A stretch of 64,000 nucleotides of DNA, from assembly GCA_965217135.1 (NCBI GenBank), contig OZ244249.1:4216001-4280000 (forward strand). Direction: 5' to 3'. Position numbers and translations under genes: made by a program. Below, in pieces: positions 1-7,974 of the stretch. This stretch comes from HXMU1420-2 sp017643305. Its GTDB lineage: Bacteria; Pseudomonadota; Alphaproteobacteria; Rhodobacterales; Rhodobacteraceae. The notes under the pieces are model-generated. The model made no database searches. It was not told where the DNA came from and saw only the letters and a program-made list of their open reading frames with translations. How positions within the stretch are numbered: position 1 is the first letter of the stretch; each line of letters begins with the position of its first letter.

Positions 1-410
1 TTAATCCAACGTATGATCCGCCGTCCGGCCAGATCAGGCGTCCAGCCCGGCCCAGTTCCGCGCCCATACGTGTCAATCCAATCGAACAACCAGGTCTGCG
101 CCGTGTGCCGCGCCTGCCGGTCGCCAATAGCGGCCAGATCATCCAGCCAGCCAAAACCCTGCCGGTCGGCCTCAAAAGCGGTATCCGGTGCGCCAACGGC
201 CCACAGCGACGTGCCCGGTGCCTCAATCAGCGTACCCGCGAACAGCAGGTTTCCGCCGATCAGCTGCCGCCCTTTGGCAAAACTACCAACGGTCCGCGGT
301 TCAGGCTGAGACACGAAACCGGTTGCCGCACGCTGTCGCGCACTGAGCCGGGCGTAAAGCCGGTTCAAAAACCGCGTTGAGCGGGGAATGGCTGGTACTG
401 CCATGGACAT
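1..410 (-). CDS. Heparinase II/III family protein, N-terminal part (runs off the window)
   Basis: The reverse strand is open from an ATG at 408-410 (a second ATG lies at 402-404) to the window edge, giving 136 codons of the amino end. The frame carries the Arg-rich start, a WLDDLAAIGD stretch and the segment YGRGTGPGWTPDLAGRR. I associate these with the N-terminal helical domain of alphaproteobacterial heparinase II/III-like polysaccharide lyases. The catalytic domain lies outside the window. It follows the rsmB-like gene on the same strand after an 82-bp gap, a pairing common in Rhodobacteraceae. The family cleaves or binds acidic polysaccharides; the substrate here is unknown. Confidence 0.8.
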   Translation of the reverse strand, partial: MSMAVPAIPRSTRFLNRLYARLSARQRAATGFVSQPEPRTVGSFAKGRQLIGGNLLFAGTLIEAPGTSLWAVGAPDTAFEADRQGFGWLDDLAAIGDRQARHTAQTWLFDWIDTYGRGTGPGWTPDLAGRRIIRWI

Positions 411-492
411 TTACTGCTGCCTCATACGCTCTCTGGCGTTTAGGCAATCATAACGGGTGACATTCGCCAAGTCACCGGAGAACTGCGCCAGA

Positions 493-1755
493 TCAGGATT
501 TCACGAGAGCCGAGATGAAAAACCCGTCCATGCCACCCCGATCCGGCCAGTAGTCGGGTCGCAAACGGATACCTGCGGTCGGATCGATCCAGTCGCTTTC
601 GACCCCGGCCACCTGCATCGCAGACGGATCGACGGCCATATCTGAGTGGCGGGTCAACGCGGTTTCAATCTGGTGTTCGCCTTCCTCCGGGAACAGCGAA
701 CAGGTGCAATAGACAAGCCGGCCGGCCGGCCGAAGCAGACCCCAGGCGTGATCCAGCATCTTCGCCTGCAGGCCGACCAGGTCAACCAGTCCCGATCCGT
801 CCCGCACATGCGGCAGATCCGGATGTCGCCGGATCGTTCCAGTGGCAGAACACGGCGCGTCCAGCAGGATCGCATCATAGCTGCCGCTCATATTCAAAAC
901 ATCACCCTGCCGAACCTCTGCGTTCAGCCCGGTCCGATCCAGATTTTCCCGCAAGGTTTTTAACCGGTCCTCTGACAGATCCACCGCTGTCACCGCCGCA
1001 CCCATCGCGGCCAGTTGCAGCGTCTTGCCGCCAGGAGCCGCGCACAGGTCCAGCACCCTGGCCCCGGTTGCGGGCGCCAAAACCTGCGCCGCAATCGCGG
1101 CGGCAGCATCCTGTACCCACCATTCGCCCTTTTCATAGCCAGGCAATGCGGACACCTGCCGCGACGCTGCCAGCCGCAGGGACCCGGTCGGCAGCAGTTC
1201 TGCCTCCAGATCCTCTGCCGAAAACGTGCCTTTCAGGGTCAAGTCCAGTGGTGCACCCCGGAAATGCGCAGCTTCAATCGCCTGCACGCCGTCCGGGCCA
1301 TATGTGGACACCAACTGACCGCGCAGCCATTTTGGCAAGCGCGGCACTCGCAGGCTGGCCCATTTCTCCGGGCCGTCCGCCGCCACCTTGCGCAGCACCG
1401 CGTTGACCAGGCCCTTTAGCGCGCCGTGCTTCTTGTGGCGCGACACGATGGTGACCATTGCATTTACAACGCCATGTGCCGCCTCGCCCTGGCACAGCTC
1501 CACTGTGCCCAGCCGCAGTGCATTGCGCACAGTCAAAGGCGGCGGCTTACGCAGATGGGCGGACAGCAAACGATCGGCCCGTTCCAAACCGCGCAAGGTT
1601 TCCAGCGCCAGCCGCTGCGCGCGGGCCCGGTCTGCCGGGGGCAGGTCATCCAGAAACCCGGCAGCCACGCAGTCGGACAACATCCGCTGCTGCCCCAGCA
1701 CCTGATCAAGAAGTTTCACAGCGCCCCGACGCGCCGCAACCCCGGTGGCCGCCAT
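493..1755 (-). CDS. rsmB: RsmB/NOP-family SAM-dependent RNA cytosine-C5 methyltransferase
   Basis: 420-residue protein starting MAATGVAARR. The frame stays open further upstream to 1917, but that extension would run across the divergent gene at 1805, so the ATG at 1755 is preferred. The order is an NusB-like helical N-terminal domain (about residues 1-130), then a Rossmann methyltransferase fold. Visible motifs are DLCAAPGGKT (SAM binding), DAPCSATGTIRRHPD (first conserved Cys) and YCTCSLFPEEGE (second Cys, the expected nucleophile). The family methylates 16S rRNA C967. Assignment to RsmB rather than another NOP paralogue rests on the NusB-like domain. It heads the minus-strand unit with the heparinase gene. 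Confidence 0.88.
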   Translation of the reverse strand: MAATGVAARRGAVKLLDQVLGQQRMLSDCVAAGFLDDLPPADRARAQRLALETLRGLERADRLLSAHLRKPPPLTVRNALRLGTVELCQGEAAHGVVNAMVTIVSRHKKHGALKGLVNAVLRKVAADGPEKWASLRVPRLPKWLRGQLVSTYGPDGVQAIEAAHFRGAPLDLTLKGTFSAEDLEAELLPTGSLRLAASRQVSALPGYEKGEWWVQDAAAAIAAQVLAPATGARVLDLCAAPGGKTLQLAAMGAAVTAVDLSEDRLKTLRENLDRTGLNAEVRQGDVLNMSGSYDAILLDAPCSATGTIRRHPDLPHVRDGSGLVDLVGLQAKMLDHAWGLLRPAGRLVYCTCSLFPEEGEHQIETALTRHSDMAVDPSAMQVAGVESDWIDPTAGIRLRPDYWPDRGGMDGFFISALVKS

Positions 1756-1804
1756 CGCACAGTCATCCCTTGTTCCGCGAAGCTTTTGGGGTATATCAGC
1801 AGGT

Positions 1805-1996
1805 ATGGAAAAGAAAGACGATATTCCTTCCGACCTGCCCCCAGCCGCCCAACGCGCGCTGGCCGAAGCCGCAGAACGCCGTCGCGCGCAGGAAGCCGAA
1901 GCCAAGGCGATGCCCAAAGAACTGGGTGGCCGCGACGGTCCAGAACCTGTTCGCTATGGCGATTGGGAAAAGAAAGGTCTGGCGATCGACTTCTGA
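1805..1996 (+). CDS. Succinate dehydrogenase assembly factor 4 homologue (DUF1674)
   Basis: 63-residue protein with a charged, Ala/Glu-rich helical first half and the diagnostic C-terminus RYGDWEKKGLAIDF. This tail is the hallmark of SDHAF4/DUF1674 proteins. The family binds flavinylated SdhA and helps load it into complex II. Start at 1805 is chosen because the conserved protein begins MEKKDDIP; an upstream in-frame ATG at 1745 overlaps the divergent rsmB start. Only 49 bp separate it from rsmB, so the two genes share a divergent promoter region. Function is inferred from the motif; the SDH genes are not in the window. Confidence 0.82.
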   Translation: MEKKDDIPSDLPPAAQRALAEAAERRRAQEAEAKAMPKELGGRDGPEPVRYGDWEKKGLAIDF

Positions 1997-2012
1997 TCGC
2001 CACAGCCGGGCG

Positions 2013-2363
2013 TCAGCGGATGGTGAAATCCGCGAAATCGCCCGCGCCCTTGTCCGACGTAAACCGGATCTTGCGACCGTTCACGCGGACCTCCTGACAA
2101 TTGTAGCCCAGCTGTTTTTCGCCCCAGGCCAGATCTCGGCAGAAATACCCGTTTTGCCACTTCCAAGACCCGCTCACCGGTCTGGTGGCCCCGGTCCCGG
2201 TGATTTCTCCGCCAGGCGACACCTGCAGCCGGATAAACGGACGCGTCAGTGATTTACCGGATACGATGTCTCGGAACTGGCCGGCGTCGGTGATCCGGTC
2301 GAAATCGGCCCAGACGGGGGACGCAGATGCCATAAGGCCAACGGCAAGCAGCAGGCGAAGCAT
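2013..2363 (-). CDS. Small conserved exported protein, function unknown
   Basis: 116 residues. It starts with a clear Sec signal peptide (MLRLLLAVGLMASASPVWA, cleavage expected after residue 19). The mature part of about 97 residues has two Cys that could form a disulfide, one in NGYFCRDLAWG and one in NCQEVRVNG. Similar small proteins in Rhodobacteraceae have carried a misleading dihydrodipicolinate reductase label, probably by transfer from the dapB neighbour; nothing here resembles DapB. It lies 54 bp downstream of dapB on the same strand and converges with the SDHAF4-like gene 16 bp away. A periplasmic location is likely; no function can be given. Confidence 0.7.
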   Translation of the reverse strand: MLRLLLAVGLMASASPVWADFDRITDAGQFRDIVSGKSLTRPFIRLQVSPGGEITGTGATRPVSGSWKWQNGYFCRDLAWGEKQLGYNCQEVRVNGRKIRFTSDKGAGDFADFTIR

Positions 2364-2417
2364 GGATGTACCTCCTGAACAATATCACAGAGGGTACGGG
2401 CCAAACTGTCCTTCGGA

Positions 2418-3236
2418 TCACTTCATGCCAAGCACGTCCAGCATGTCATACTGGCCAGGTTTCTGCCCCAGCCCCCACAGCGCCGCCTTGATTGCCCCAC
2501 GGGCGAAGATTGTCCGGTCCGTCGCGATGTGGCGCAGCACGATCCGTTCACCAGCCGCCGCAAACATTACATCATGCTCACCAACGATGTCGCCACCCCG
2601 GATGGCTGTGAACCCGATATCGCCACGCTTGCGCGCACCGGTGATGCCATCGCGCCCCCGGTCGGACACGTCCCCCAGGTTCACGCCACGACCATCGGCC
2701 GCCGCCAGCCCCAGCATCAACGCAGTGCCCGAGGGCGCATCCACCTTGCGGTTATGGTGGCCTTCGATCACCTCAATGTCGAAATCTTCGTCCAACGCCG
2801 CCGCAACCTGACGCGTCAGTTGCACCAACAAGTTCACGCCTAGGCTCATGTTTCCCGCCCGAATGATCACAGCGTGCCGCCCGGCAGGCTCCAGCGTGGC
2901 AATCTCTTCGTCCGACATGCCGGTTGTACCGATCACATGTACTGCCCGCGCCTGTGCTGCCAGCGCGGCAAATTCCAGCGTGGCGGCGGGCGATGTGAAA
3001 TCCAAAATAGCCTGCGCCTTGGCAAAGACAGGCAGCGGATCGTCCGTCACATCAACCCCCAGCGGGGACCCACCTATCGCGACGCCAATATCCTTGCCGA
3101 CCCAGTCATGCCCCGCCCGTTCCACCGCGCCGACCAGCGCCAGTGCGGGATTTTCCGCAACCAGCCGAATCAAGGTCTGGCCCATACGGCCCGACGCACC
3201 CGTCACGACAATTCCAGGCAGTTCCGACATCGACAT
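2418..3236 (-). CDS. dapB: 4-hydroxy-tetrahydrodipicolinate reductase
   Basis: 272-residue DapB, full length for the family. It reduces the dihydrodipicolinate precursor with NAD(P)H in the lysine / meso-diaminopimelate pathway. The N-terminal nucleotide-binding motif is GASGRMGQ (about residues 14-21). The catalytic and substrate segment reads EGHHNRKVDAPSGTA, containing the His-His, Lys and PSGTA elements. The start offers two ATGs, at 3236 and 3230; the first is used here. It is divergent from rbfA with 79 bp between, which must hold promoters for both. Cytoplasmic homotetramer by family knowledge. Confidence 0.95.
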   Translation of the reverse strand: MSMSELPGIVVTGASGRMGQTLIRLVAENPALALVGAVERAGHDWVGKDIGVAIGGSPLGVDVTDDPLPVFAKAQAILDFTSPAATLEFAALAAQARAVHVIGTTGMSDEEIATLEPAGRHAVIIRAGNMSLGVNLLVQLTRQVAAALDEDFDIEVIEGHHNRKVDAPSGTALMLGLAAADGRGVNLGDVSDRGRDGITGARKRGDIGFTAIRGGDIVGEHDVMFAAAGERIVLRHIATDRTIFARGAIKAALWGLGQKPGQYDMLDVLGMK

Positions 3237-3315
3237 TCTCCGTTTGCTGGTTCATCCGTCCCTATCCAATCCGACACCGCTTGGCAAAGCCCCAGCGAGC
3301 ACGTAAGTGGAGGCC

Positions 3316-3711
3316 ATGGCCAGAAACCTGCATCATGACGGACCCGGACCTTCCCAACGGCAATTGCGCGTGGGGGAATTGATCCGTCGTACCCTGTCCG
3401 AAGTGTTGGCCCGGGGCGACATCCATGACCCCGACCTTAACCGCATGTCGGTGACTGTCGGCGAAGTGCGCACATCACCCGACCTGAAGGTCGCAACCGC
3501 CTATGTCCTGCCGCTGGGTGGGATCGGGCAGGACAAAGTGGTGGAGCTGCTGACCCGAAACAAAGGCGAGCTGCGCCGCGTCGTGGGCCGCAAACTGGGC
3601 CTGAAATTTTCGCCGGAGCTGCGGTTTCGTCTGGACGAGACCTTCGATCGGATGGACGACACCCGGCGCATGCTGGATCAGGAGGCGGTGCGCCGCGATC
3701 TGGACACGTGA
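3316..3711 (+). CDS. rbfA: 30S ribosome-binding factor A
   Basis: 131-residue RbfA, a single KH-like domain protein that binds 16S rRNA helix 1 during late 30S maturation and cold adaptation. Conserved text includes VGELIRRTLSEVLARG near the start, VTVGEVRTSPDLKVATAYV and LKFSPELRFRLDETFDRMDD near the end. The ATG at 3316 is preferred over an in-frame GTG at 3307 because GTGGAGG sits just before it as a ribosome-binding site. Its stop overlaps the GTG of the next gene (GTGA). It is the first gene of a plus-strand unit continuing through DUF2233 to truB. Confidence 0.95.
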   Translation: MARNLHHDGPGPSQRQLRVGELIRRTLSEVLARGDIHDPDLNRMSVTVGEVRTSPDLKVATAYVLPLGGIGQDKVVELLTRNKGELRRVVGRKLGLKFSPELRFRLDETFDRMDDTRRMLDQEAVRRDLDT

Positions 3712-4448
3712 TCCGCTGGGTTCTCGCGGTCTTCGCCACGGCTTTGGCGAACGTTGCAGCGGCGCAAACCTGCCAGAACATGGCCTATGACGGCAACCGC
3801 TTTAGCGTATGTGAAGCAGACATGGCCAATGCCGACCTGCGGCTGTTTCTATATGATCCGGACGGGCGCATTTACGGCCATTTTCCAACCCTCAGCCGCG
3901 CGCTGGAAGGTCAGGGGCTGGACATGAGCTTTGCTATGAACGCGGGGATGTACCACGAAGACCGGGCGCCCGTGGGCCATTATGTGGAAAACGGGCAAGA
4001 GATAATGCGCGTGATCCCCAACGCAGGCCCCGGCAATTTTGGCATGCTGCCCAATGGCGTGTTCTGCATTCGAGAAGGCCGCGCCGACGTGATTGAAACC
4101 ACCGCTTATCTTGCGCGCAAACCCGCCTGCACCTATGCCACGCAATCGGGCCCGATGCTGGTGATCGACGGCGCGCTGCACCCCCGGTTCCTGCCCGACA
4201 GCACGTCGCGCTATATCCGCAACGGCGTGGGTACCAGCGCCGATGGCCAGCGGGTGGTGTTTGCGATCTCGGGCAACACGGTGACCTTCCACGATTTCGC
4301 CAGCTTCTTCCGTGACGGGCTGAACATCCCGAACGCGTTGTTCCTCGATGGCAATATCTCGCGTATCTATGCGCCGGAGCTGGGCCGCAATGATGCCGGG
4401 TTTGCGCTCGGCCCCATCGTGGCGCTGGTCCGCCCGGCGGCAGACTGA
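3708..4448 (+). CDS. Phosphodiester glycosidase (DUF2233) family exported protein
   Basis: 246 residues starting at a GTG that overlaps the rbfA stop by 4 nt, so translation is probably coupled. A Sec signal peptide is clear (MIRWVLAVFATALANVAAAQ, cleavage near residue 19). The mature protein carries the DUF2233 core: AMNAGMYHEDRAPVGHYVENG, TQSGPMLVIDG, then ALFLDGNISRIYAPE. The family includes the uncovering enzyme NAGPA and bacterial phosphodiester glycosidases, so removal of a phosphodiester-linked sugar in the periplasm is plausible but the substrate is unknown. Finding it between rbfA and truB is a Rhodobacteraceae arrangement with no obvious link to ribosome work. Confidence 0.85.
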   Translation: MIRWVLAVFATALANVAAAQTCQNMAYDGNRFSVCEADMANADLRLFLYDPDGRIYGHFPTLSRALEGQGLDMSFAMNAGMYHEDRAPVGHYVENGQEIMRVIPNAGPGNFGMLPNGVFCIREGRADVIETTAYLARKPACTYATQSGPMLVIDGALHPRFLPDSTSRYIRNGVGTSADGQRVVFAISGNTVTFHDFASFFRDGLNIPNALFLDGNISRIYAPELGRNDAGFALGPIVALVRPAAD

Positions 4449-4528
4449 CGCGGCAGCACAGCCTGTATCGGGCAGTTGACGCCCAAGCCCTGCGCGCGAT
4501 ATGCGGGCGCCCTGCGAAACAGGACTGT

Positions 4529-5437
4529 ATGGCGACGATGGCACGCAAGGGGCGCAATATCTCGGGATGGCTGGTGGTGGACAAACCGGCTGGTATGACC
4601 TCAGCAGCGGTGGTCAACAAAGTTCGCTGGGCGTTCAACGCGCGCAAGGCCGGGCATGCAGGCACACTTGACCCCGATGCCACCGGTGTTCTGGCGATCG
4701 CACTGGGTGAGGCAACCAAAACAGTCAATTTTGTTGCTGACGCACTCAAGGCCTATGCCTTTATCGTGCGTCTGGGCGAAGCCACCAACACCGACGACGC
4801 CGAAGGTGAGGTCATCGCAACCAGCACCACCCGGCCCACCGATGAAGCCATCAAGGACCATCTCGGCCAGTTTGTTGGCGACATCCAGCAGGTCCCGCCC
4901 AAGTTCTCTGCCGTCAAGATCGATGGCCAACGCGCCTACAAACTCGCTCGCGATGGCGAAGATGTGGAGCTATCGGCCCGCCCGCTCTGGGTCGAGGAGC
5001 TGGTACTTTGCGGCCGGCCTGACGCAGATCATGTGGAGCTGGAAATGACTTGCGGTAAAGGCGGCTATGTCCGCGCCATCGCCCGCGATCTGGGTGCGTC
5101 ACTAGGCTGCTACGGCCATGTCCGCCAGTTGCGCCGCATCTGGTCCGGTCCGTTTGATGTGAAAGATGCGGTCACGCTTGACCAGATCGAAGAGCTGGCG
5201 CGCAGTGAAGAGATCGACAATCTGCTGCTGCCGCTGGAAATTGGGCTGGCCGACCTGCCCGAACTGCGCTGCACACCCGCGGGTGCGTCACGGCTGCGCA
5301 ATGGCAACCCGGGCATGGTGCTGGCGTCAGACGTGGAATATGGTGACGAAGCCTGGGCATCCTATGACGGACAGGCCGTGGCCGTGGGGATCTACAAAGC
5401 CGGGGAACTGCACCCGAACCGCGTGTTCAACCTGTAG
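4529..5437 (+). CDS. truB: tRNA pseudouridine(55) synthase
   Basis: 302-residue TruB. The catalytic aspartate is Asp48 in HAGTLDPDATGVLAIALG. Other family blocks are GWLVVDKPAGMTS near the start, VPPKFSAVKIDGQRAYKLARDG and GTYVR-like GGYVRAIARDLG. It converts U55 of tRNA to pseudouridine. A short C-terminal domain (about residues 245-302) closes the protein. An 80-bp gap follows DUF2233. The 3' end overlaps the convergent NTF2-like gene by 11 bp, leaving no room for a classical terminator. Confidence 0.95.
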   Translation: MATMARKGRNISGWLVVDKPAGMTSAAVVNKVRWAFNARKAGHAGTLDPDATGVLAIALGEATKTVNFVADALKAYAFIVRLGEATNTDDAEGEVIATSTTRPTDEAIKDHLGQFVGDIQQVPPKFSAVKIDGQRAYKLARDGEDVELSARPLWVEELVLCGRPDADHVELEMTCGKGGYVRAIARDLGASLGCYGHVRQLRRIWSGPFDVKDAVTLDQIEELARSEEIDNLLLPLEIGLADLPELRCTPAGASRLRNGNPGMVLASDVEYGDEAWASYDGQAVAVGIYKAGELHPNRVFNL

Positions 5438-5801
5438 TCTCGCGCAGGTGAAACACCTTGGCGACGATCTGCCAGCGCCCATCGTGGAACAGCAGCGTCA
5501 GGATGTCGTTGAAATGCATTCCCAGCCAGATGTCTTCTACCGCAACCACAGCCATGTCACCGGTGATCGAAATTGATCCGATCCGCCACCAAGGGTCGGT
5601 GTCCGGGGTCTCAACCGCCTTCAGCACGCCAGCGATAAACGCCTCCCGATCATCCCATTCCAACCCGCCGTCGAAATGCCCGATGCAGCTCATCTTTTCA
5701 TGCATTGCCGCGCGCAGTTTGTCTGGATCCGCGGCGCACATGCCTTCGACATAGGTTCTGACCAACCGCGCGATCTCAATATGATCAGCCTCATTGCTCA
5801 T
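5427..5801 (-). CDS. NTF2-like (SnoaL/DUF4440-type) small protein
   Basis: 124 residues. The start MSNEADHIEIARLVRTYVEGM is chosen because it matches the family's first helix; the frame remains open further upstream only as antisense. The cone-shaped NTF2 fold is suggested by the opening helix, MHEKMSCIGHFDGGLEWDD, ITGDMAVVAVEDIW and the final strand DGRWQIVAKVFHLRE. Related proteins are annotated as putative lumazine-binding or nuclear transport factor 2 family. The substrate or partner is unknown. The stop lies inside truB (11-bp convergent overlap). It is divergent from the DUF1643 gene, 69 bp away. Confidence 0.75.
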   Translation of the reverse strand: MSNEADHIEIARLVRTYVEGMCAADPDKLRAAMHEKMSCIGHFDGGLEWDDREAFIAGVLKAVETPDTDPWWRIGSISITGDMAVVAVEDIWLGMHFNDILTLLFHDGRWQIVAKVFHLRETTG

Positions 5802-5870
5802 GGCTTGACACCCCCTGCTGCATGACAGACAGCCTAGCCTCCGAACCTTATGGAAGCGAGGGAAACGGGC

Positions 5871-6374
5871 ATGCTGACCCGCACCCATACCAAAGGCGAT
5901 GCGCCATCGACCGCCATTTATTCGGATTGCGAACGCTATCGGTACAGCCTGACCCGGGTCTGGGACCCGGCCGGGCAACGGGTCATGTTCGTCATGCTGA
6001 ACCCCTCCACCGCGACCGAGGTGCAGAACGACCCGACCGTCGAACGCTGCGAACGCCGGGCGCGCGCGCTTGGGTATGGCAGCTTTCAAGTTACCAATAT
6101 TTTTGCCTGGCGCGATACCGATCCAAAGAAAATGCGCGCGGCATCCGATCCGGTGGGCCCGGAAAACGACGCCACCATCCTGCGGGGCGCGGGTTGGGCC
6201 GATGACATTGTCGCCGCCTGGGGCACCCATGGGGCACATCTGGATCGCGGTACAGCAGTGGAGGCGTTGCTGCGTGGCGCAGACCAGCCCCTGTACCACC
6301 TCGGGCTCAGCCAGGCAGGGCACCCAAAACACCCGCTGTACATCAGCTATGCGCAACGCCCGATCCCATGGTAA
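5871..6374 (+). CDS. DUF1643 domain protein
   Basis: 167 residues from ATG 5871, preceded by GCGAGGGAAAC; an in-frame ATG at 5850 would add seven residues. DUF1643 hallmarks are RVMFVMLNPSTATEVQNDPT, then CERRARALGYGSFQVTNIFAWRDTDP and the C-terminal HLGLSQAGHPKHPLYI. The family is widespread in bacteria and some phages but has no settled activity. The conserved NPSTA, Asn and His residues suggest an enzyme. No partner genes are evident beside it. Confidence 0.85.
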   Translation: MLTRTHTKGDAPSTAIYSDCERYRYSLTRVWDPAGQRVMFVMLNPSTATEVQNDPTVERCERRARALGYGSFQVTNIFAWRDTDPKKMRAASDPVGPENDATILRGAGWADDIVAAWGTHGAHLDRGTAVEALLRGADQPLYHLGLSQAGHPKHPLYISYAQRPIPW

Positions 6375-6460
6375 ATGCGCGCTAACCCATTAACCTATAT
6401 TATGAAATCTCTTTGACCTGCATGCCCTGACCGGGCCTACTAAGGTCGGTGTGATGGAAT

Positions 6461-7441
6461 GTGAGTGGTGATGAAATGCTGTGGTTGGCCAGCCTGCTGG
6501 GGATGTTTGCAATTGATGCGTCGGCGTTCGCGTCCGCGGACGAACCTACGCCGGTATCGGAGGACGCCGACGATCTTTTGGGTGAGGATGTCGGCACCAG
6601 TGATCTTACCGACGACCTGACGGCTAACAGCTTCGACGTTGGCCTGATCCTGCCCGGAACAGACAGCGCCGATGTGCTGGGTGGGGCTGACGGCAATGAC
6701 CAGATAAATGGCTATGACGGCGACGATACCGTCGTTGGCATGTACGGCGATGATGTCCTGCATGGTGGCGAAGGCAACGATGCAGTCGCAGGGAATGAAG
6801 GCGCCGACGAACTACATGGCGAATACGGCGATGACACCTTGGCAGGCGGCGATGGCGACGATGCGATGTTCGGCCATGGCGATGGCGACACGCTGGCAGG
6901 TGGTGACGGCGATGACGAGCTGCATGGCGGCGATGGTAGCGACACGCTTGCTGGCGGGGCTGGAGACGACGCATTGCATGGCGGTCTTTGCGACGATGCG
7001 CTGGCGGGCGGCGAAGGCGAAGACACCCTGTTTGGCGGATGGGGCGATGATGCTCTGACCGGACAGGACGATACCGACCCGAACAGCGTCGATTACCTGA
7101 ACGGCGGCGGTGGCGACGACACCATCATCGCGGGCCAGTCCGACATCGTGACCGCGGGTGATGGCGCAGACGTCATCGTACTGGGCCAATGGTTGGAAGA
7201 CGCCGCGACCGAGATCATGGATTATGACGCCGCAGATGATTCCCTGCTGCTGGTCTGGGATCTTAAAGAAGACCCCGATCCCCAGGTCGCAATCCTCGCC
7301 GACGAAGCGGATGCGTCCGTAAACCATGTCCTGGTCAACGGCACGGAAATCGCCACTGTGCACGGCGCCACACCGCCGGACCCACTGGACATCATCCTGG
7401 TGGATAGCGGCCTGACCGGACCTGACCTGCAGGCTGGGTAA
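6461..7441 (+). CDS. RTX-type calcium-binding repeat protein
   Basis: 326 residues from GTG 6461 (alternative ATG 6476). After a hydrophobic start (LWLASLLGMFAIDASAF) and an acidic linker, residues about 70-205 are an almost unbroken array of about 14 GGxGxDxLx-type nonapeptides, for example LAGGDGDDELHGGDGSDTL. Such repeats bind calcium and fold as parallel beta-rolls. Residues 215-320 form a non-repetitive acidic C-terminal region of the kind that often carries a type I secretion signal. Asp and Gly dominate and the predicted pI is very low. No ABC/MFP secretion genes are in the window. The protein is probably secreted; enzyme activity is not indicated. Confidence 0.85.
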   Translation: MSGDEMLWLASLLGMFAIDASAFASADEPTPVSEDADDLLGEDVGTSDLTDDLTANSFDVGLILPGTDSADVLGGADGNDQINGYDGDDTVVGMYGDDVLHGGEGNDAVAGNEGADELHGEYGDDTLAGGDGDDAMFGHGDGDTLAGGDGDDELHGGDGSDTLAGGAGDDALHGGLCDDALAGGEGEDTLFGGWGDDALTGQDDTDPNSVDYLNGGGGDDTIIAGQSDIVTAGDGADVIVLGQWLEDAATEIMDYDAADDSLLLVWDLKEDPDPQVAILADEADASVNHVLVNGTEIATVHGATPPDPLDIILVDSGLTGPDLQAG

Positions 7442-7476
7442 ATCCGGCCCGCCCATGGTCCACCCCCCTAAACTCT

Positions 7477-7505
7477 TTGCCATTCCGCGCGAAAGCGCCT
7501 ATACG
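7477..7505 (+). promoter_or_regulatory. Putative sigma-70 promoter for rpsO
   Basis: TTGCCA at 7477-7482 and TATACG at 7500-7505 are separated by exactly 17 bp. Transcription would start near 7512, giving a leader of about 95 nt before rpsO. Recognised by eye only. Confidence 0.4.
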
Positions 7506-7606
7506 CCCGCATCTGCGTCAGAATCATCTGGCCGGACACTCCATGGGCCTGTGCTGGACGACATCCCGGCCTGCGCCATTCACACTAACCTTTCAAGGAG
7601 ATCCCG

Positions 7607-7876
7607 ATGTCGATTACTGCTGAAGAAAAAGCACGCGTGATGAAGGAATTCGCCACGAAAGACGGCGATACCGGTTCACCCGAAGTACAGGTTGCAATCC
7701 TGACCTCGCGCATCACCACGCTGACTGAACACTTCAAAACCCACAAGAAAGATAACCATAGCCGTCGCGGCCTGCTGAAGCTGGTTGCCCAGCGCCGGAA
7801 GCTGCTGGACTATCTGAAGGGTAAAGAAGAAGCGCGCTATCAGGACCTGATCAAGCGCCTGGGCATCCGCCGCTAA
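7607..7876 (+). CDS. rpsO: 30S ribosomal protein S15
   Basis: 89-residue S15, exact family length. It binds 16S rRNA helices 20-22 as a primary assembly protein. Diagnostic text includes FATKDGDTGSPEVQVAILTS, then KDNHSRRGLLKLVAQRRKLL and the C-terminal LIKRLGIRR. A strong ribosome-binding site (AAGGAGATCCCG) precedes the ATG. A sigma-70-like promoter lies about 100 bp upstream and a strong terminator directly follows, so it can be expressed separately from pnp. In many proteobacteria rpsO and pnp are adjacent; here an SGNH lipoprotein gene on the other strand and a decayed stretch separate them. Confidence 0.97.
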   Translation: MSITAEEKARVMKEFATKDGDTGSPEVQVAILTSRITTLTEHFKTHKKDNHSRRGLLKLVAQRRKLLDYLKGKEEARYQDLIKRLGIRR

Positions 7877-7907
7877 GGCCCCGCCCCGGCCCGCAAGGCA
7901 CCTGACG

Positions 7908-7940
7908 AACGCCCGCCACTCTGGTGGGCGTTTTGCTTTT
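7908..7940 (+). terminator. Rho-independent terminator of rpsO
   Basis: Hairpin with an 11-bp stem (AACGCCCGCCA paired with TGGTGGGCGTT, one G-T pair) and loop CTC, followed by TTTTGCTTTT. It starts 31 bp after the rpsO stop. Confidence 0.85.
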
Positions 7941-7974
7941 CAGGAGGGCGCCCAGACAAGGTCACTGACAGACG

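Noticed and set aside
1756..1917. 54-codon upstream extension of rsmB
   Set aside because: Would overlap the divergent SDHAF4-like gene; family proteins begin near residue 55 of that frame.
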